A DNA stretch of 6,889 nt from Bacteroidales bacterium (lineage in GTDB: Bacteria; Bacteroidota; Bacteroidia; Bacteroidales; JAADJA01). A program made the translations under genes and the position numbers. The DNA lies in contig JAIOTR010000274.1 of NCBI GenBank assembly GCA_021106665.1, positions 1-6,889 of the forward strand, given 5' to 3'. The notes under the pieces are model-generated. The model saw nothing but the letters and a program-made list of their open reading frames with translations. It ran no database searches and was not told where the DNA came from. Every line of letters starts with the position of its first letter. Position 1 is the first letter of the stretch. Positions 6,351 through 6,889 of the stretch are shown here, piece after piece.

Positions 6351-6358
6351 TATCTTTG
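6351..6358 (+). promoter_or_regulatory. Candidate -7 element of the lysS promoter
   Basis: TATCTTTG (6351-6358) is an exact TAnnTTTG match, the same octamer as before the TPR gene, and is also followed by C. The -33 region has only a near match (TTC at 6327-6329, 21 bases upstream). The ATG of lysS is 49 bases downstream, implying a leader of about 40 bases. Confidence 0.55.
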
Positions 6359-6371
6359 CACATTGTTTTTT

Positions 6372-6401
6372 GTATAAATACTAAATACTTTATACTTTTT
6401 T
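6372..6401 (+). repeat. Inverted repeat followed by a T run in the lysS leader
   Basis: GTATAAA (6372-6378) is the exact reverse complement of TTTATAC (6389-6395), with a ten-base loop, and is followed by six Ts (6396-6401) just before the lysS start at 6408. The stem has only two G-C pairs across both ends, so it is weak as an RNA hairpin. It could be a minor leader structure or simply AT-rich sequence. Confidence 0.3.
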
Positions 6402-6407
6402 AACCAT

Positions 6408-6889
6408 ATGGAATTAAGCGAACAGGAAATCGTCAGAAGGCAAGCGCTCGAAGAATTAAAAAAGCTGGGAATCGATCCCTATCCTGCTGATACCTTTGAG
6501 ATAAACGTAACTTCACAGGAAATTCATGAAAGTTTTCCGAAAGACAAAACATTGTTTCAGGAAGTAAGCATTGCCGGCCGGATCATGCAACGCCGCATCA
6601 TGGGAGCAGCTTCTTTTACAGAAATACAGGATGCAAGCGGAAAGATACAGCTGTATTTTAAAAGAGACGAAATATGTACGGGTGAGGATAAATCACTCTA
6701 TAATATTGTTTTTAAAAGGCTATTAGATATCGGTGATATTATTGGGGTTAAAGGTTATGTGTTTACTACCCAAATGGGAGAAACCACCATTCATGTGAAA
6801 GAATTTAAACTTCTTTCAAAATCGCTGAAAGTGCTCCCGGTTGTAAAGGAAAAAGATGATCAGGTTTGGGATGCATTTACCGATCCGGA
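6408..6889 (+). CDS. lysS: Lysyl-tRNA synthetase, class II (5' part)
   Basis: LysS charges tRNA-Lys with lysine using ATP in the cytoplasm. The frame is open from the ATG at 6408 to the window end, giving 160 complete codons of a protein normally longer than 500 residues. The N-terminus MELSEQEIVRRQALEELKKL is the usual helical start, followed by GIDPYPADTF (21-30). The anticodon-binding OB fold spans about 52-136, with VSIAGRIMQRRIMGAASF, EIQDASGKIQLYF and DIGDIIGVKGYVF, then ELKL-like FKLLSKSLKVLP (133-144) linking to the catalytic domain. The last residues, FTDP, are the start of the conserved block that opens the aminoacylation domain, so all catalytic motifs lie beyond the window. The glycine-alanine in MGAASF replaces the more usual MGKASF. 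Nothing suggests a broken gene. Confidence 0.96.
   Translation, partial: MELSEQEIVRRQALEELKKLGIDPYPADTFEINVTSQEIHESFPKDKTLFQEVSIAGRIMQRRIMGAASFTEIQDASGKIQLYFKRDEICTGEDKSLYNIVFKRLLDIGDIIGVKGYVFTTQMGETTIHVKEFKLLSKSLKVLPVVKEKDDQVWDAFTDP

Noticed and set aside
1..6889. Possible undescribed multi-gene system (defence, biosynthetic or mobile cluster)
   Set aside because: All genes belong to recognisable families or have a clear domain layout, orientations are mixed, and terminators or promoters separate most of them. No shared regulation or co-function is visible.

Overview
The window looks like a chromosomal segment of a member of the Bacteroidota. The DNA is AT-rich. Candidate promoters follow the TAnnTTTG -7 pattern of this phylum. 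Shine-Dalgarno sequences are not evident. Two predicted secreted proteins end in the C-terminal sorting domain of the type IX secretion system (T9SS), which is confined to this phylum and close relatives. No mobile element, CRISPR array, rRNA or tRNA was found, and no gene-free stretch exceeds 300 bases.

Layout. Bases 1-1643 hold the 3' part of a large multidomain T9SS cargo protein (beta-sandwich, PKD, LamG-like jelly roll, carboxypeptidase-regulatory-like domain, sorting domain). Bases 1751-2443 encode a membrane-anchored TPR protein, closed by a strong intrinsic terminator. Methionyl-tRNA formyltransferase (fmt, 2506-3492) begins only 12 bases after that terminator. A 189-base gap follows, rich in direct and interlocking inverted repeats, and leads to a good promoter and an HU-family DNA-binding protein (3682-3954). 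A terminator between converging genes separates HU from a minus-strand 3-methyladenine DNA glycosylase (4005-4598, TTG start). A 59-base divergent region then leads to a secreted C10 (streptopain-like) cysteine protease with a T9SS sorting domain (4658-6313). The window ends inside lysS (6408 onward).

How the genes fit together. This is mostly housekeeping: translation initiation (fmt), tRNA charging (lysS), nucleoid structure (HU) and base-excision repair (mpg). Two exported proteins, both predicted to leave the cell by the same T9SS route, are interspersed. The genes look like short independent transcription units rather than one operon. I do not see a convincing undescribed multi-gene system. 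The least explained elements are non-coding: the repeat cluster upstream of HU, and the terminator placed directly before fmt with no visible promoter between them.
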